Assembly (NCBI RefSeq): GCF_003013405.1
Contig: NZ_PXZL01000013.1
Coordinates: 248,001 to 312,000 of the forward strand
DNA: 64,000 nt
Direction of reading: 5' to 3'
Source of the DNA: Brevibacillus formosus
GTDB lineage: Bacteria; Bacillota; Bacilli; Brevibacillales; Brevibacillaceae
Shown here in pieces: positions 53,012 to 63,287 of this stretch; positions within the stretch are counted from its first letter, which is position 1, and each line of letters begins with the position of its first letter. Position numbers and translations under genes: made by a program. The notes beneath the pieces are model-generated. The model was not told the origin of the DNA. It did not search any database and worked only from the letters and a program-made list of their open reading frames with translations.

Positions 53012-54664
53012 TTGAAAAAGAATGTGTTTGCACTTGTGAGCTCGATTGCTGTATTAGGAACCGCCTTGGCAGGGTGCGGTGGAGGTCAACCAGCTGCCGC
53101 TCCACCGGCAGGAGGAACAACTCCAGCACCTTCACAGCCTGCAACACCTGCTGCTGAGAAGAAGCCACAAGTTTTAAAGATGAACCTTCATTCCGAGCCA
53201 CCTACAGCTGATCCAGGGCTCGCAGAGGACACGACTTCAGGCGCTATTATTTTGGCAACCTTTGACGGCTTGACCCGTATTGGTACCGACGATAAGCCAC
53301 ATGAAGCTGCCGCTGAGAGCTACACCGTCTCTGATGATAAGCTAACCTACACATTTAAAATCAGAGATGCGAAATGGAGCAATGGTGACCCAGTAACAGC
53401 ACATGACTTTGAGTATGCTTGGAAGCGTGCTCTCGATCCAAAAACAGCTTCCAACTACGCATATCAGCTGTACTACGTGAAGAATGGTGAAAAAGCAAAT
53501 AAGGGCGAAGCTAAGCTTGATGAAGTAGGTGTGAAGGCACTTGACGATAAGACTCTGGAAGTAAAGCTGGAGAATCCGACTCCATACTTCCTGGAATTGC
53601 TCGCATTCCGTACCTACTTCCCAGTTAATAAAAAAGTAATTGAAGCAAATCCGAAGTGGGCAGGCGAAGCAAGTTCGCACGTCGGGAACGGACCTTTCAA
53701 AATCGAATCTTGGGAGCACAAGAGCAAGATGGTGCTCGTGAAGAACGAAAATTACTGGGATAAAGACAATGTAAAGCTCGAAAAAATCGAATTCTCCATG
53801 GTGGAAGACGAAAATACAGAGCTCTCCATGTTCGAAAATGGCGAAATTGATTGGGCTGGCGCACCGATGAGTGCTTTGCCAACGGATGCGATTTCAGCTT
53901 TGAAAGAGCAAGGCAAGATTCAAACCAAACCAATCGCGGGAACGTACTGGTACAAGTTCAATACCGAAAAGCCGCCATTTAATAACATTAAAGTAAGAAA
54001 AGCATTTGCCTACTCGATCGATCGCCAAGCCTTGATCGACAACATTCTCCAAACGGGCCAAATCCCGGCAACAGGCGCTGTACCTCCATCCATGGTGCTG
54101 AATCCAAATGGCTATTTCAAAGACAAGGATCTAGAAAATGCGAAAAAGCTTTTGGAAGAGGGACTGAAAGAGGTTGGCATGAGCAAGTTGCCACCGATTA
54201 CCTTGTCCTACAATACATCTGAGGCTCACAAGAAGATTGCAGAGGCTATCCAAGATCAATGGAAGAAAAATCTCGGTGTAGATGTGAAGCTCGAGAACAA
54301 GGAATGGAAAGTTTACCTTGAAGATATGCATGAGGGTAACTTCCAGATTGGACGGATGGGCTGGCTGGGTGACTTCAATGACCCAATCAACTTCCTGGAG
54401 CTCTTCAAGGATAAGATGGGTGGAAACAACGATACGCGTTGGGAAAATGCAAAATATAAAGATTTGTTGAACCAATCCGCCAAGGAATCAGACCTCGAGA
54501 AACGTAAGAAAATTTTGGCAGATGCGGAGCAAATCCTGATGGATGAAATGCCAATCATGCCAATTTACTGGTACACGCAATCTTGGGTACAGAAACCTGA
54601 GGTTAAAGGTGTTCACCAAACTGGCCTGGGTGACGTGGATTGGAAAGGCGCGTACATCGAGTAA
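53012..54664 (+). CDS. oppA: Oligopeptide ABC transporter substrate-binding lipoprotein
   Basis: 550 residues. Lipoprotein signal with lipobox ALAGC followed by a Gly/Ala/Pro-rich linker, then a family 5 solute-binding domain (YTFKIRDAKWSNGDPVTAHDFEYAWKRALDP near residue 110). FNTEKPPFNNIKVRKAFAYSIDRQ is typical of OppA/DppE. TTG start at 53012 after tactgggggtt. Captures extracellular peptides for OppBCDF. 249 bases with two hairpins separate it from oppB, unlike the tight spacing of the other genes. Confidence 0.94.
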   Translation: MKKNVFALVSSIAVLGTALAGCGGGQPAAAPPAGGTTPAPSQPATPAAEKKPQVLKMNLHSEPPTADPGLAEDTTSGAIILATFDGLTRIGTDDKPHEAAAESYTVSDDKLTYTFKIRDAKWSNGDPVTAHDFEYAWKRALDPKTASNYAYQLYYVKNGEKANKGEAKLDEVGVKALDDKTLEVKLENPTPYFLELLAFRTYFPVNKKVIEANPKWAGEASSHVGNGPFKIESWEHKSKMVLVKNENYWDKDNVKLEKIEFSMVEDENTELSMFENGEIDWAGAPMSALPTDAISALKEQGKIQTKPIAGTYWYKFNTEKPPFNNIKVRKAFAYSIDRQALIDNILQTGQIPATGAVPPSMVLNPNGYFKDKDLENAKKLLEEGLKEVGMSKLPPITLSYNTSEAHKKIAEAIQDQWKKNLGVDVKLENKEWKVYLEDMHEGNFQIGRMGWLGDFNDPINFLELFKDKMGGNNDTRWENAKYKDLLNQSAKESDLEKRKKILADAEQILMDEMPIMPIYWYTQSWVQKPEVKGVHQTGLGDVDWKGAYIE

Positions 54665-54691
54665 TTTTATAACGAAGGAAACGGGATTTGC

Positions 54692-54727
54692 AGCAGAGGG
54701 TATATGGTTGCACATATACCTTCTGCT
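54692..54727 (+). other. Stable stem-loop between oppA and oppB
   Basis: 15-base arms (54692-54706 and 54713-54727) with one G-T pair, loop of six. No T-run. Probably stabilises oppA mRNA or partly stops transcription. Confidence 0.6.
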
Positions 54728-54833
54728 ATGCAAGCCCTTCCCATAAATTTCAGCTGGCATGATTGCCAGCAAAGAGAAAATAGAGAGAGAAGCTTTACTG
54801 CAAGAGATCTAAGGGTTATTTACACAGCCGATT

Positions 54834-54889
54834 TTTACACTGTGTCGGCAGCGTTCCGCAGTGTAAACATGGGACGTGAAAGCAATCAA
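54834..54889 (+). other. Nested hairpin in the oppB leader
   Basis: Outer tttacac / gtgtaaa and inner gccga / tcggc. Second structure within the oppA-oppB gap, ending about 45 bases before oppB. Boundaries approximate. Confidence 0.4.
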
Positions 54890-54913
54890 AAATCTACCAA
54901 GGGGGTAAGTTAG

Positions 54914-55846
54914 TTGATCCGTTATCTCGGTAAGCGCATCATTTTTATGCTCATCTCGCTCTTCTTAATTGTAACGGCCACCTTCTTCATCATGAAAGCA
55001 GTACCAGGTGGTCCATTTACATCCGAGAAGCAGGTCCCGCCGGAAATTAAGGCAGCACTAGAGGCAAAGTACAAGCTGAACCTGCCGTTGCATGAACAAT
55101 ACTTTGAATATTTGAAAGGTGTAGTAACATGGGATCTCGGTCCGTCGTTTACGGAGAAATCTTCGACTGTTAACGACATGATTAGTCGTGGTTTCCCAGT
55201 TTCTGCTCACTTGGGAGCACAAGCTTTATTGCTCGCTATCTTTGGTGGAATTACGTTAGGGGTTATCGCAGCACTAAACCATAATAAATGGCAAGACTAT
55301 TCTGCAATGGTCATCGCCGTTCTGGGATTATCGGTACCAAGCTTTATTTTGGCGTCCTTTTACCAATACATTTTCGCTATTCAATTGGGCTGGTTTCCAA
55401 TCGCGAAATGGGAAGGATTTGAGTACACCATCCTTCCTTCATTGGCACTCGCCGCATCACCGATGGCATTTATCGCGCGTTTGACGCGTTCCAATATGAT
55501 TGAAGTTATGGGTCAAGATTACATCAAAACAGCAAAAGCAAAAGGATTGCACACTGTTGCCATTACAGTTAAACACGCAATTCGTAATGCGCTCTTGCCA
55601 GTTGTTACTTACCTGGGTCCACTGATTGCCGGTATCTTGACAGGTGCATTCGTTATTGAACGTATTTTCGGTGTTCCTGGTCTTGGTCGCGAATTCGTAT
55701 TGTCTATTACAAACCGCGACTATACGGTAATTATGGGTACGACCGTGTTCTACTCCATTATCCTGGTTGTGATGATTCTGATTGTTGACATCGCATACAC
55801 CTTGGTAGACCCACGGATCAAACTTTCGGACGCAGGAAAGGAGTAA
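54914..55846 (+). CDS. oppB: Oligopeptide ABC transporter permease OppB
   Basis: 310 residues, six predicted membrane helices. EAA loop present ([32 protein letters not shown]). N-terminal [28 protein letters not shown] is typical of OppB. TTG start after aaggggg. Pairs with OppC to form the channel. Confidence 0.94.
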   Translation: MIRYLGKRIIFMLISLFLIVTATFFIMKAVPGGPFTSEKQVPPEIKAALEAKYKLNLPLHEQYFEYLKGVVTWDLGPSFTEKSSTVNDMISRGFPVSAHLGAQALLLAIFGGITLGVIAALNHNKWQDYSAMVIAVLGLSVPSFILASFYQYIFAIQLGWFPIAKWEGFEYTILPSLALAASPMAFIARLTRSNMIEVMGQDYIKTAKAKGLHTVAITVKHAIRNALLPVVTYLGPLIAGILTGAFVIERIFGVPGLGREFVLSITNRDYTVIMGTTVFYSIILVVMILIVDIAYTLVDPRIKLSDAGKE

Positions 55847-55852
55847 TGACAC

Positions 55853-56770
55853 GTGCAAAACTTGACTAAAGAACATTTTGAGCCAATTTCCGTCGACCTT
55901 CGTCAAGCAGAAGCAATCAAGCGCCCAAGTCTCTCTTTCTGGTCTGACGTTTGGCGCCGTATGAGAATGAATAAAGTTGCAATGGCTTCCATGATCTTCA
56001 TTGTTGCGTTGATCGTATGTGCCATTGTGGTTCCATGGCTTACTCCACAAGATTATTTTACGACTGATTTGGCTGGCAAGAACAAGAAGCCATCTGCTGA
56101 ACACTGGTTTGGTACAGATGACTTGGGTCGTGACGTATTTGAGCGTATCTGGTACGGTGCACGTATTTCTCTGCAAGTAGGTCTTGCCGCAGCGTTTATT
56201 GATCTGATCATTGGTGTGATCTGGGGCGGTCTCGCAGGTTTCTATGGTGGCAGAGTAGATGAAATCATGATGCGTATTGCGGACATCCTGTTTGCGATTC
56301 CTTACCTGCTGGTTGTTATTTTGTTGATGGTAGTGTTAGAGCCTGGTGTCGGAACGATTATTATTGCCTTAACGATAACGGGATGGATCGGTATGGCCCG
56401 GATTGTGCGTGGTCAGATCCTTCAATTGAAAAATCAAGAGTTTGTACTGGCAGCGCGCTCCCTTGGTGCTGACGCCAACCGTCTGATCTTCAAACACTTG
56501 ATTCCTAATGCATTGGGCCCAATCATCGTAACATTGAGCTTGACTGTACCTTCCGCGATTTTCGCAGAATCCTTCTTGTCCTTTATCGGGTTAGGGGTTT
56601 CGGCACCGATTGCATCGTGGGGAACGATGTCCAATGAGGGCTTGCCGGCCATGAAGTACTATCCATGGCGTTTGACTTTCCCGGCAATCTTTATTTCCAT
56701 GACCATCTTGGCATTTAACTTGTTCGGTGACGGTCTGCGCGATGCAGTAGACCCACGCCTGCGTAAATAG
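55853..56770 (+). CDS. oppC: Oligopeptide ABC transporter permease OppC
   Basis: 305 residues with an N-terminal cytoplasmic tail, then FWSDVWRRMRMNKVAMASMIFI and a six-helix core. EAA loop NQEFVLAARSLGADANRLIFKHLIPNALGPI. GTG start six bases after oppB, following aggaaaggag. Confidence 0.94.
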   Translation: MQNLTKEHFEPISVDLRQAEAIKRPSLSFWSDVWRRMRMNKVAMASMIFIVALIVCAIVVPWLTPQDYFTTDLAGKNKKPSAEHWFGTDDLGRDVFERIWYGARISLQVGLAAAFIDLIIGVIWGGLAGFYGGRVDEIMMRIADILFAIPYLLVVILLMVVLEPGVGTIIIALTITGWIGMARIVRGQILQLKNQEFVLAARSLGADANRLIFKHLIPNALGPIIVTLSLTVPSAIFAESFLSFIGLGVSAPIASWGTMSNEGLPAMKYYPWRLTFPAIFISMTILAFNLFGDGLRDAVDPRLRK

Positions 56771-56784
56771 GAGGGAACGTCGTT

Positions 56785-57774
56785 ATGGAACGCATTCTTG
56801 ATGTAAAAGACCTGCATGTATCCTTCCATACGTATGCAGGTGAAGTAAAAGCAGTCCGCGGTGTGAATTTTCACGTCAACCGCGGAGAGGCTGTAGCAAT
56901 TGTAGGGGAGTCCGGTTGCGGTAAATCCGTAACCGCTCAAACCCTCATGAAGCTGATTCCTATGCCTCCAGGTGAAATTAAAAAAGGGCAAATTCTCTTC
57001 AATGGCGATGATATCGTCAAGAAGTCGAAAAAAGAGATGGAATCGATCCGCGGTAAAGATATCGGGATGATTTTCCAAGATCCAATGACTTCCTTGAACC
57101 CAACAATGACCATCGGTAGCCAAATTACTGAGGGCTTGATCAAACACCAAAACATGTCGAAAGCAGCGGCACGTGATCGTGCCATTGAGCTCTTGACCAT
57201 GGTTGGTATTCCGCAACCTGAGAGACGTGTGGAGCAATATCCACACGAGTTCTCTGGCGGTATGCGTCAGCGTGCGATGATCGCAATCGCTCTCGCCTGT
57301 TCGCCGAAGCTGTTGATTGCGGATGAACCGACGACAGCTTTGGACGTAACGATTCAGGCGCAAATTTTGGACCTGATGAAAGAATTGCAAAAGAAAACCG
57401 GTACTTCCATTATCTTGATCACGCATGACCTTGGTGTTGTTGCTGAAATGTGTGACCGCGTAATCGTTATGTACGCAGGAAAAGTGATTGAGACAGGAAC
57501 AGTTGACGATATTTTCTACAATCCGCAACACCCTTACACCAAAGGCTTGCTTCGCTCGGTACCACGTCTTGACTTGAACCGTGACGAGCCACTGACACCG
57601 ATTTTTGGTACGCCGCCAGACCTTCTGCGTCCGCCAGTTGGCTGTGGATTCACTGCGCGTTGCGAATCAGCGATGCGTGTGTGCCAAGAGATCGATCCTG
57701 AGCTGAACGACATCAGCACGACTCAGCGAGCAGCTTGTTGGCTTCAGCATCCGCTTGCTCAGAACCGTGCGTAG
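56785..57774 (+). CDS. oppD: Oligopeptide ABC transporter ATPase OppD
   Basis: 329 residues. Walker A GESGCGKS (41-48), signature [19 protein letters not shown], Walker [14 protein letters not shown]-terminal oligopeptide/dipeptide extension holds cysteines of a probable iron-sulfur or metal site ([17 protein letters not shown] ... ACWLQ). The ATG follows aggaggga. Confidence 0.94.
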   Translation: MERILDVKDLHVSFHTYAGEVKAVRGVNFHVNRGEAVAIVGESGCGKSVTAQTLMKLIPMPPGEIKKGQILFNGDDIVKKSKKEMESIRGKDIGMIFQDPMTSLNPTMTIGSQITEGLIKHQNMSKAAARDRAIELLTMVGIPQPERRVEQYPHEFSGGMRQRAMIAIALACSPKLLIADEPTTALDVTIQAQILDLMKELQKKTGTSIILITHDLGVVAEMCDRVIVMYAGKVIETGTVDDIFYNPQHPYTKGLLRSVPRLDLNRDEPLTPIFGTPPDLLRPPVGCGFTARCESAMRVCQEIDPELNDISTTQRAACWLQHPLAQNRA

Positions 57775-57788
57775 AAGGAGGGATATCA

Positions 57789-58748
57789 GTGGATAAACGT
57801 GATAATTTGATTGAAGTACGCAATCTAAAAAAGTTCTTTTCAATTGGAGATAACACTCTGAAAGCTGTAAATGATATCTCGTTTGAGATCAAACGTGGAG
57901 AAACATTGGGCGTAGTAGGAGAGTCAGGCTGTGGAAAGTCCACTGCCGGTCGTACCATCTTGAGACTGTATGATGCGACTGAAGGGGACGTCCTATTTGA
58001 AGGCAAGAGCATCATGAATTTGAACCAGCAGGAAATGAAGGCAATGCGCCGCAACATGCAAATGATTTTCCAAGACCCTTACGCATCCTTGAATCCGCGT
58101 ATGACGGTCGGGGATATCATTGGCGAGGCGCTGGATATTCATGGTCTGGCGACTGGTCAGAAGCGCAAAGAGCGCATCCAGGAGCTCCTTTCCTTGGTGA
58201 GCTTGAATCCTGAGCATATGAACCGCTTCCCACATGAGTTTTCAGGCGGTCAGCGCCAACGTATCGGAATTGCCCGTGCATTGGCAGTAGAGCCAAAATT
58301 CATCGTGTGTGACGAGCCGATCTCTGCTTTGGACGTTTCCGTACAAGCACAGGTTGTAAACTTGCTGGAACAACTGCAAGAAAAAATGGGCTTGACCTAC
58401 ATGTTCATTGCCCATGACTTGTCCATGGTAAAATACATTTCCGACCGTGTAGCGGTTATGTACCTGGGGAAAATGGTTGAGCTGGCAGAGAGTGATGCTT
58501 TGTATGAAAAGCCGCTCCATCCGTATACGCAAGCGCTGTTGTCTGCGATTCCGATTCCAGACCCAGAAGTTGAGCGTAACCGTGAGCGCATTGTATTGCA
58601 AGGCGATGTACCTAGCCCAATGAACCCACCAAGCGGTTGCCATTTCCGTACTCGTTGCCCGAAAGCAATGCCGGAATGTGCTGCATCCGTGCCTGTATGG
58701 AAAGAAGTAGAGCCAGGACATTTCGCAGCTTGTCATTTGTATAACTAA
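57789..58748 (+). CDS. oppF: Oligopeptide ABC transporter ATPase OppF
   Basis: 319 residues. Walker A GESGCGKS (44-51), signature [17 protein letters not shown], Walker [14 protein letters not shown]-terminal cysteine motif [19 protein letters not shown] at 57789 follows aaggaggg; a longer frame overlapping oppD is rejected. Last gene of the transporter, followed by a terminator. Confidence 0.94.
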   Translation: MDKRDNLIEVRNLKKFFSIGDNTLKAVNDISFEIKRGETLGVVGESGCGKSTAGRTILRLYDATEGDVLFEGKSIMNLNQQEMKAMRRNMQMIFQDPYASLNPRMTVGDIIGEALDIHGLATGQKRKERIQELLSLVSLNPEHMNRFPHEFSGGQRQRIGIARALAVEPKFIVCDEPISALDVSVQAQVVNLLEQLQEKMGLTYMFIAHDLSMVKYISDRVAVMYLGKMVELAESDALYEKPLHPYTQALLSAIPIPDPEVERNRERIVLQGDVPSPMNPPSGCHFRTRCPKAMPECAASVPVWKEVEPGHFAACHLYN

Positions 58749-58762
58749 ATCAATTACAAATA

Positions 58763-58804
58763 GCGAGTTCCGAGGCTACTCGTGCAGCCCGGAACTCGTT
58801 TCCC
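58763..58804 (+). terminator. Terminator of the opp operon
   Basis: Arms cgagttccg / cggaactcg with inner ggct/agcc pairing; tail tttccc. Confidence 0.7.
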
Positions 58805-58824
58805 TTCATAAGGGAGGTTTTACC

Positions 58825-58867
58825 TCTGAAAAAAATGGGTATTGTACCCAGAGGCAGTTTTTTCAGG
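58825..58867 (+). other. Hairpin in the chemoreceptor leader
   Basis: ctgaaaaaa pairs with ttttttcag, enclosing a tgggta-N3-taccca hairpin. The right arm holds a T-run, so it may act as a terminator ahead of the receptor gene. Confidence 0.45.
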
Positions 58868-58927
58868 GGTATTTTTTCGGAGTTCTTGCACTGGAAAATT
58901 GTAGCAGTGATAAAGGGGGCAAGCAGC

Positions 58928-61000
58928 ATGAGTAAATTTTTGTCGCCACGGTGGAAAAAGAAGGAGGGAATTTCGAATCTCTTAAAAAAAGTAAACCTGA
59001 CTAGCCAAGTAGCAACGGAAAAGCTAAAAGGCTCTCTTGCTACAAAAATGATTGTGTTTGGTCTAATTCTTGTACTTATTATTATCGGTTCTTTACAATA
59101 CATAGCCCTTTCCTTCTCGAAATCAACATTGTTTAGCATTACCTCTAACCAGGCGAAAATGCTGGCTGACCAGCATGCGAACAGCATGGAAGATGACATT
59201 AAAGCGATTGTGAACTCCACCAAATCGGCTGCAACCAAGCGTGTGATGATGACAGAGTTGCAACCTCTTATCATGGAGCAGTTTACTTTATTGCGCCAGA
59301 CGCATAAAGAAGTATCCAGAATCTATTTGATCGACACGACTACCGGGAAGTCCTTGTATTCCTTGACCGGGACAAATGAGATTGACTTCAAGCAAAAGCA
59401 GTACTTCCAAAGAGCACTAACGACGAAATCCTTGGTTATTTCTGATGAAGAAATCGTTGAAGGCAGCAACAAGAGTTTTCTTTATATTGCGACACCCGTT
59501 GGGGAAAAGGCCGACGATACGAGCCGATTGTTTGTTGTTGGTTTTACGATTGATCAAATGATTCAAAAGATTCCTGAGATCTCTTTCATGGAAAATGGCT
59601 ACGCATTTGTTGTTCGACAAGATGGTTTGGTTGTCGCCCATCAAAATCCGAACAACAACAACAAGCTTGTGCTGGCTGGCGACAAAGATTATGAAGAGAT
59701 GCTTGCCCTGATGAAGCATGAGACAAGTAACAGCTTATTGTACTCGGATCATGGTATTGATTCATTTGCAGCTTTTGCACCGATTCCGATGTTGAAATGG
59801 AATGTGGTTTTGTCCACGGGAACCGACGAGGTGTATGGTGAAGTGGACGGAATGTGGCTGTACTTCGTACTCTTCAGCTTGCCGATCATCGGCCTCTCGG
59901 TTTGGGCGATTTGGTGGTTTGCGAAACGGATTCGGCTTTCCTTGTTTGCGATAGCCCGGGATATGGATCAAATCGGCGCCGGACATTTTAATATCAACGT
60001 AAAGGTAAACGGCAATGACGAGCTGGCTATGGTTGGCCGCAAAATGAATGACATGGCTGCTGAACTTCGCAAGCTGATTGCCCTAGTACAGGGACAAGCG
60101 ACACAACTGAACGTAGCGACAGATGAGCTGACACTTTTTGCGCAAGAGAACAAAGGTGCCATTAACGTCATTACGGATAATATTTCAACGATTGCCCAAC
60201 GCGTTTCTACGCAGACGAATGAAGTGCAAGCAACGGCCAATACCGTCTCGGAAATATCGGAAGGCGTTGAACAGGTGGCAGTGGCTGCCGAATCTACATC
60301 GGTTGCCACGACCCGTACGTTTGAGAGAGCGCAAAACGGAATGGAGTTAGTGGAGAACGTAATCAATACGGTAAGACGTGCCACTGGTGAGGTAGAACGT
60401 ACTGCTGGGCAAATGCACAGTCTTCGTGAGAGGGCTCGTGAAATTACGAGCATCGTCGAAATGATTACAAGTATTGCATCGCAGACAAATTTGCTGGCGC
60501 TGAATGCAGCTATTGAGGCTGCTCGTGCTGGAGATGCTGGACGAGGCTTCTCGGTTGTAGCCAGCGAGGTTCGCAAGCTCGCAGAGGACAGCAGCTCCTT
60601 CTCTGAGCGTATCGCTGCCATTGCCCATTCGATCAATGATGAGGCAATGGATATGAGCAAGCATATGGACGAGATCGTTACCATGGTGAGCGGAGGCTTG
60701 CAGTCAGTAGAGTCTGTGGGTACTGCTTTCCAAAATATCGTGGCAGAGATTCAATCGGCTGCAGAGCAGAGCGAATCAATGACGGCGACCTCGGAAGAAA
60801 TGGCAGCAGGTAATCAGGTTGTGACGAACTCCATGCAGCGTCTTGCCACTATGTCGGATGAAATTAGTGAATCCATCTCAGGTGTGGTAGAGACAGTGGA
60901 TGAACAATTGAATTCGATCGCACGCATTAATGAAAACGTAGAGCAATTGAAAAAAATGGCGGACGAGCTAACGCAAAATGTGAGCCGCTTCGTCATTTAG
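58928..61000 (+). CDS. Methyl-accepting chemotaxis protein
   Basis: 690 residues. Transmembrane helix 1 (about 43-65, [21 protein letters not shown]), extracellular dCache-type sensor (about 70-310, with [21 protein letters not shown] and [16 protein letters not shown]), helix 2 (about 320-340, [19 protein letters not shown]), HAMP, and methyl-accepting signalling domain with hairpin tip [41 protein letters not shown]. Ligand unknown; adjacency to opp raises amino acids or peptides as a guess. The ATG at 58928 follows aaaggggg. Confidence 0.92.
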   Translation: MSKFLSPRWKKKEGISNLLKKVNLTSQVATEKLKGSLATKMIVFGLILVLIIIGSLQYIALSFSKSTLFSITSNQAKMLADQHANSMEDDIKAIVNSTKSAATKRVMMTELQPLIMEQFTLLRQTHKEVSRIYLIDTTTGKSLYSLTGTNEIDFKQKQYFQRALTTKSLVISDEEIVEGSNKSFLYIATPVGEKADDTSRLFVVGFTIDQMIQKIPEISFMENGYAFVVRQDGLVVAHQNPNNNNKLVLAGDKDYEEMLALMKHETSNSLLYSDHGIDSFAAFAPIPMLKWNVVLSTGTDEVYGEVDGMWLYFVLFSLPIIGLSVWAIWWFAKRIRLSLFAIARDMDQIGAGHFNINVKVNGNDELAMVGRKMNDMAAELRKLIALVQGQATQLNVATDELTLFAQENKGAINVITDNISTIAQRVSTQTNEVQATANTVSEISEGVEQVAVAAESTSVATTRTFERAQNGMELVENVINTVRRATGEVERTAGQMHSLRERAREITSIVEMITSIASQTNLLALNAAIEAARAGDAGRGFSVVASEVRKLAEDSSSFSERIAAIAHSINDEAMDMSKHMDEIVTMVSGGLQSVESVGTAFQNIVAEIQSAAEQSESMTATSEEMAAGNQVVTNSMQRLATMSDEISESISGVVETVDEQLNSIARINENVEQLKKMADELTQNVSRFVI

Positions 61001-61007
61001 GAAAGTG

Positions 61008-61040
61008 TCCCTTCTGTTAGTAGCAGAAGGGATTTTTTTG
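61008..61040 (+). terminator. Terminator after the chemoreceptor gene
   Basis: Stem tcccttctg / cagaaggga, seven-base loop, T-run of seven. Confidence 0.85.
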
Positions 61041-61086
61041 TCTAACCAGATGTGCTTTCGAGAAGAGAATCTAGCCGTTTTTGTGT

Positions 61087-61116
61087 GAATATTTTCCTTT
61101 CATGATGGTGAGAATA
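61087..61116 (+). promoter_or_regulatory. Sigma-F/sigma-G promoter of dacF-spoIIA
   Basis: GAATA (61087-61091), exactly 15 bases, GGTGAGAATA (61107-61116). The -10 matches GGNRAHAMTW at nine of ten positions. dacF is a forespore gene in B. subtilis. Confidence 0.7.
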
Positions 61117-61144
61117 AAACCATGAATGGAGGGAAGAGACTGCT

Positions 61145-62329
61145 ATGAAACGGAATGGATACCTCGCTCTATGCTTCGTTATGTGCCTTACCATCTTTTC
61201 TCCGATGGCTATTGCCAAAGAAAAGGCTGGACAGCAAAAGGGTGACAATCATTTTGCCCCACAAGCTTCATCCGCAGTGATGATTGAAGCGGATACGGGA
61301 ACAGTCTTGTATGAAAAGAACGCCGATGAAAAAATGCCACCCGCCAGTATCACCAAAGTAATGACCATGCTTTTGATCATGGAAGCGGTGGAGCGGGGAG
61401 AGCTTAAGCTTACCGATAAGGTTCGAACAAGTGAAAGAGCAGCATCGATGGGCGGGTCGCAAATTTTTCTACAGCCCGGTGAAGAAATGACGGTTGAGGA
61501 CATGATGAAAGGCATTGCGATTGCATCAGGGAATGATGCCTCTGTTGCGATGGCTGAGCACTTGGCTGGGACAGAAGAGAGTTTTGTCGAGCGGATGAAT
61601 GAACGTGCACAGCAGCTCGGCATGAAAAATACGCATTTTGTCAACTCAAATGGACTTCCTGCCGCGAATCACTACTCTTCGGCAGCAGATATTGCGATCA
61701 TGTCACGTGAGCTCTTAAAGCACGATGGCATCACGAAGTTCACCGGTACTTACCAAGACTACTTGCGAAAAGATACAGAAAGCCCCTTCTGGCTTGTGAA
61801 TACGAATAAGCTAGTGCGTTTCTATGAAGGGGTGGACGGTTTGAAAACAGGGTACACAGGCGAAGCGAAATACTGTTTAACAGCGACTGCCAAACGTAAC
61901 AACATGCGTGTCATTGCAGTCGTCATGGGTGAGCCTGATGTAAAAACGCGCAATAATGAAGTATCGACCATGTTCAATTACGCATTCACACACTTTCAGG
62001 TGATGCCGATGTACAAAAAGGGAGAACCTGTGCGTGCACTCGTAGTGGATAAAGGTCAGAAACCACAAATCAATGCGGTGACACCACATGCAGTTAGTTT
62101 GTTGATGAAAAAAGGAGAATCGGCCGATACCTACCAGAGGGAAATTGTCATCAATGAGGCGATTCAAGCTCCGATAGCAAAGAACCAAGTAATCGGCCAC
62201 ATTTTCATCCGCACGAAAGATGGCAAAGAAGTAAATCGAATTGATCTGTACCCAGAAGATCAGGTTGATAAAGCCAACATGTGGGAGATTCTCAAGCGAA
62301 CCACCAAGAGCATTTTGATTAGCTACTGA
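61145..62329 (+). CDS. dacF: D-alanyl-D-alanine carboxypeptidase DacF
   Basis: Penicillin-binding low-molecular-weight carboxypeptidase acting on spore cortex peptidoglycan. 394 residues. Signal peptide (about 1-24, cleavage near MAIAK), active-site S68-x-x-K71 (PPASITKVMTML), S128-G-N130, and K234-T-G236 (GLKTGYTGEA). C-terminal domain with a short amphipathic tail (WEILKRTTKSILISY) that may bind the membrane. The ATG follows ggaggga. Upstream forespore promoter fits its role. Confidence 0.94.
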   Translation: MKRNGYLALCFVMCLTIFSPMAIAKEKAGQQKGDNHFAPQASSAVMIEADTGTVLYEKNADEKMPPASITKVMTMLLIMEAVERGELKLTDKVRTSERAASMGGSQIFLQPGEEMTVEDMMKGIAIASGNDASVAMAEHLAGTEESFVERMNERAQQLGMKNTHFVNSNGLPAANHYSSAADIAIMSRELLKHDGITKFTGTYQDYLRKDTESPFWLVNTNKLVRFYEGVDGLKTGYTGEAKYCLTATAKRNNMRVIAVVMGEPDVKTRNNEVSTMFNYAFTHFQVMPMYKKGEPVRALVVDKGQKPQINAVTPHAVSLLMKKGESADTYQREIVINEAIQAPIAKNQVIGHIFIRTKDGKEVNRIDLYPEDQVDKANMWEILKRTTKSILISY

Positions 62330-62350
62330 CAGACAGCATGAGCGCGAAAA

Positions 62351-62397
62351 GAATCGAGTTGCCCCGAATGGAAAGGCGCGGCTGCTCGATTTTTTTG
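62351..62397 (+). terminator. Terminator between dacF and spoIIAA
   Basis: aatcgag / ctcgatt arms with partly paired interior, T-run of seven. Confidence 0.65.
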
Positions 62398-62412
62398 TTC
62401 TTTTGTCGGCTG

Positions 62413-62437
62413 GCAGGAATTGGTTTCACTGAGGAAG
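62413..62437 (+). promoter_or_regulatory. Possible sigma-H promoter of spoIIA
   Basis: GCAGGAATT (62413-62421) fits the sigma-H -35 well. At the expected distance is GGAAG (62433-62437), a partial match to HGAAT. spoIIA is sigma-H and Spo0A controlled in B. subtilis; I saw only an imperfect 0A box (TGTCGGC, 62404-62410). Confidence 0.4.
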
Positions 62438-62476
62438 AAAGAGAGTTTCTATCAAGGGAGAAGGAGTGTGGCAGCT

Positions 62477-62827
62477 ATGAGTTTACGAGTTGCGATGGAG
62501 ACACGGCAGGATGTGCTAGTGATCCGTTTGCAAGGTGAGCTTGACCATCATACGGCAGAGGAGCTGCGCAAGAAGGCAGATGATCTTTTGCGTACCTCTA
62601 CTATTCGTCATATCGTGCTGAGTCTGGCTGATTTGACGTTTATGGACAGCTCTGGTATCGGGGTTATTTTGGGAAGATACAAGCAGATTTCTGCCCGATC
62701 TGGAGAAATGTACGTCTGCTCGATCAATCCTACGATCTATCGAATATTTGAGATGTCCGGGTTATTCAAGGTGATCAAGTTTCGCGAAAACGAAGCGGAT
62801 GCTTTGCATGTTCTGGGGGTGGCGTAA
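62477..62827 (+). CDS. spoIIAA: Anti-sigma-F factor antagonist SpoIIAA
   Basis: 116 residues, STAS fold. Phospho-switch S58 in [19 protein letters not shown]. Binds SpoIIAB when unphosphorylated, freeing sigma-F in the forespore. The ATG at 62477 follows aaggag with good spacing; the frame to 62420 lacks a site. Overlaps spoIIAB by one base. Confidence 0.95.
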   Translation: MSLRVAMETRQDVLVIRLQGELDHHTAEELRKKADDLLRTSTIRHIVLSLADLTFMDSSGIGVILGRYKQISARSGEMYVCSINPTIYRIFEMSGLFKVIKFRENEADALHVLGVA

Positions 62828-63276
62828 TGATGGTACAGCGTAACTTTATGTCAGTGTCGTTTGCAGCGTTGAGCCAAAATGAGGCATTCGCACGTGTAGC
62901 AGTTGCAGCCTTCATTTCGCAACTCGATATTACGATGGACGAGCTCGAAGAAATTAAAACCGTTATATCCGAGGCTGTTACGAATGCCATTATTCATGGT
63001 TATGACGAAAATCCAGAGGGTGTGGTACAGATCTCTGTACGAATTCAAGAGGACAGCATTGATCTGATTGTGGAAGACAATGGACGTGGAATTGAGGACG
63101 TGGAGCAGGCGATGCAGCCACTGTATACGACGAAACCGGAGCTGGAGCGCTCTGGAATGGGCTTTACGATTATGGAGAATTTCATGGATTCTTTGGAAGT
63201 GGCAACGGTTGTGGGTAAAGGAACAACTGTGCGCCTCACCAAACGCCTGGCGTTTGCCAAAGCCTTGCAAAATTAG
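62827..63276 (+). CDS. spoIIAB: Anti-sigma-F factor and serine kinase SpoIIAB
   Basis: 149 residues, GHKL ATPase fold: N box [19 protein letters not shown]1 [18 protein letters not shown] and G2 [18 protein letters not shown]. Holds sigma-F inactive and phosphorylates SpoIIAA on Ser. Start ATG ATG at 62827/62830 follows gggggtgg and overlaps the spoIIAA stop. Confidence 0.95.
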   Translation: MMVQRNFMSVSFAALSQNEAFARVAVAAFISQLDITMDELEEIKTVISEAVTNAIIHGYDENPEGVVQISVRIQEDSIDLIVEDNGRGIEDVEQAMQPLYTTKPELERSGMGFTIMENFMDSLEVATVVGKGTTVRLTKRLAFAKALQN

Positions 63277-63287
63277 GGGTAGTGCCT

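Noticed and set aside
58750-59274. 174-residue hydrophobic reverse frame opposite the chemoreceptor start
   Set aside because: It mirrors the transmembrane helix codons of the receptor and lacks its own initiation signals.
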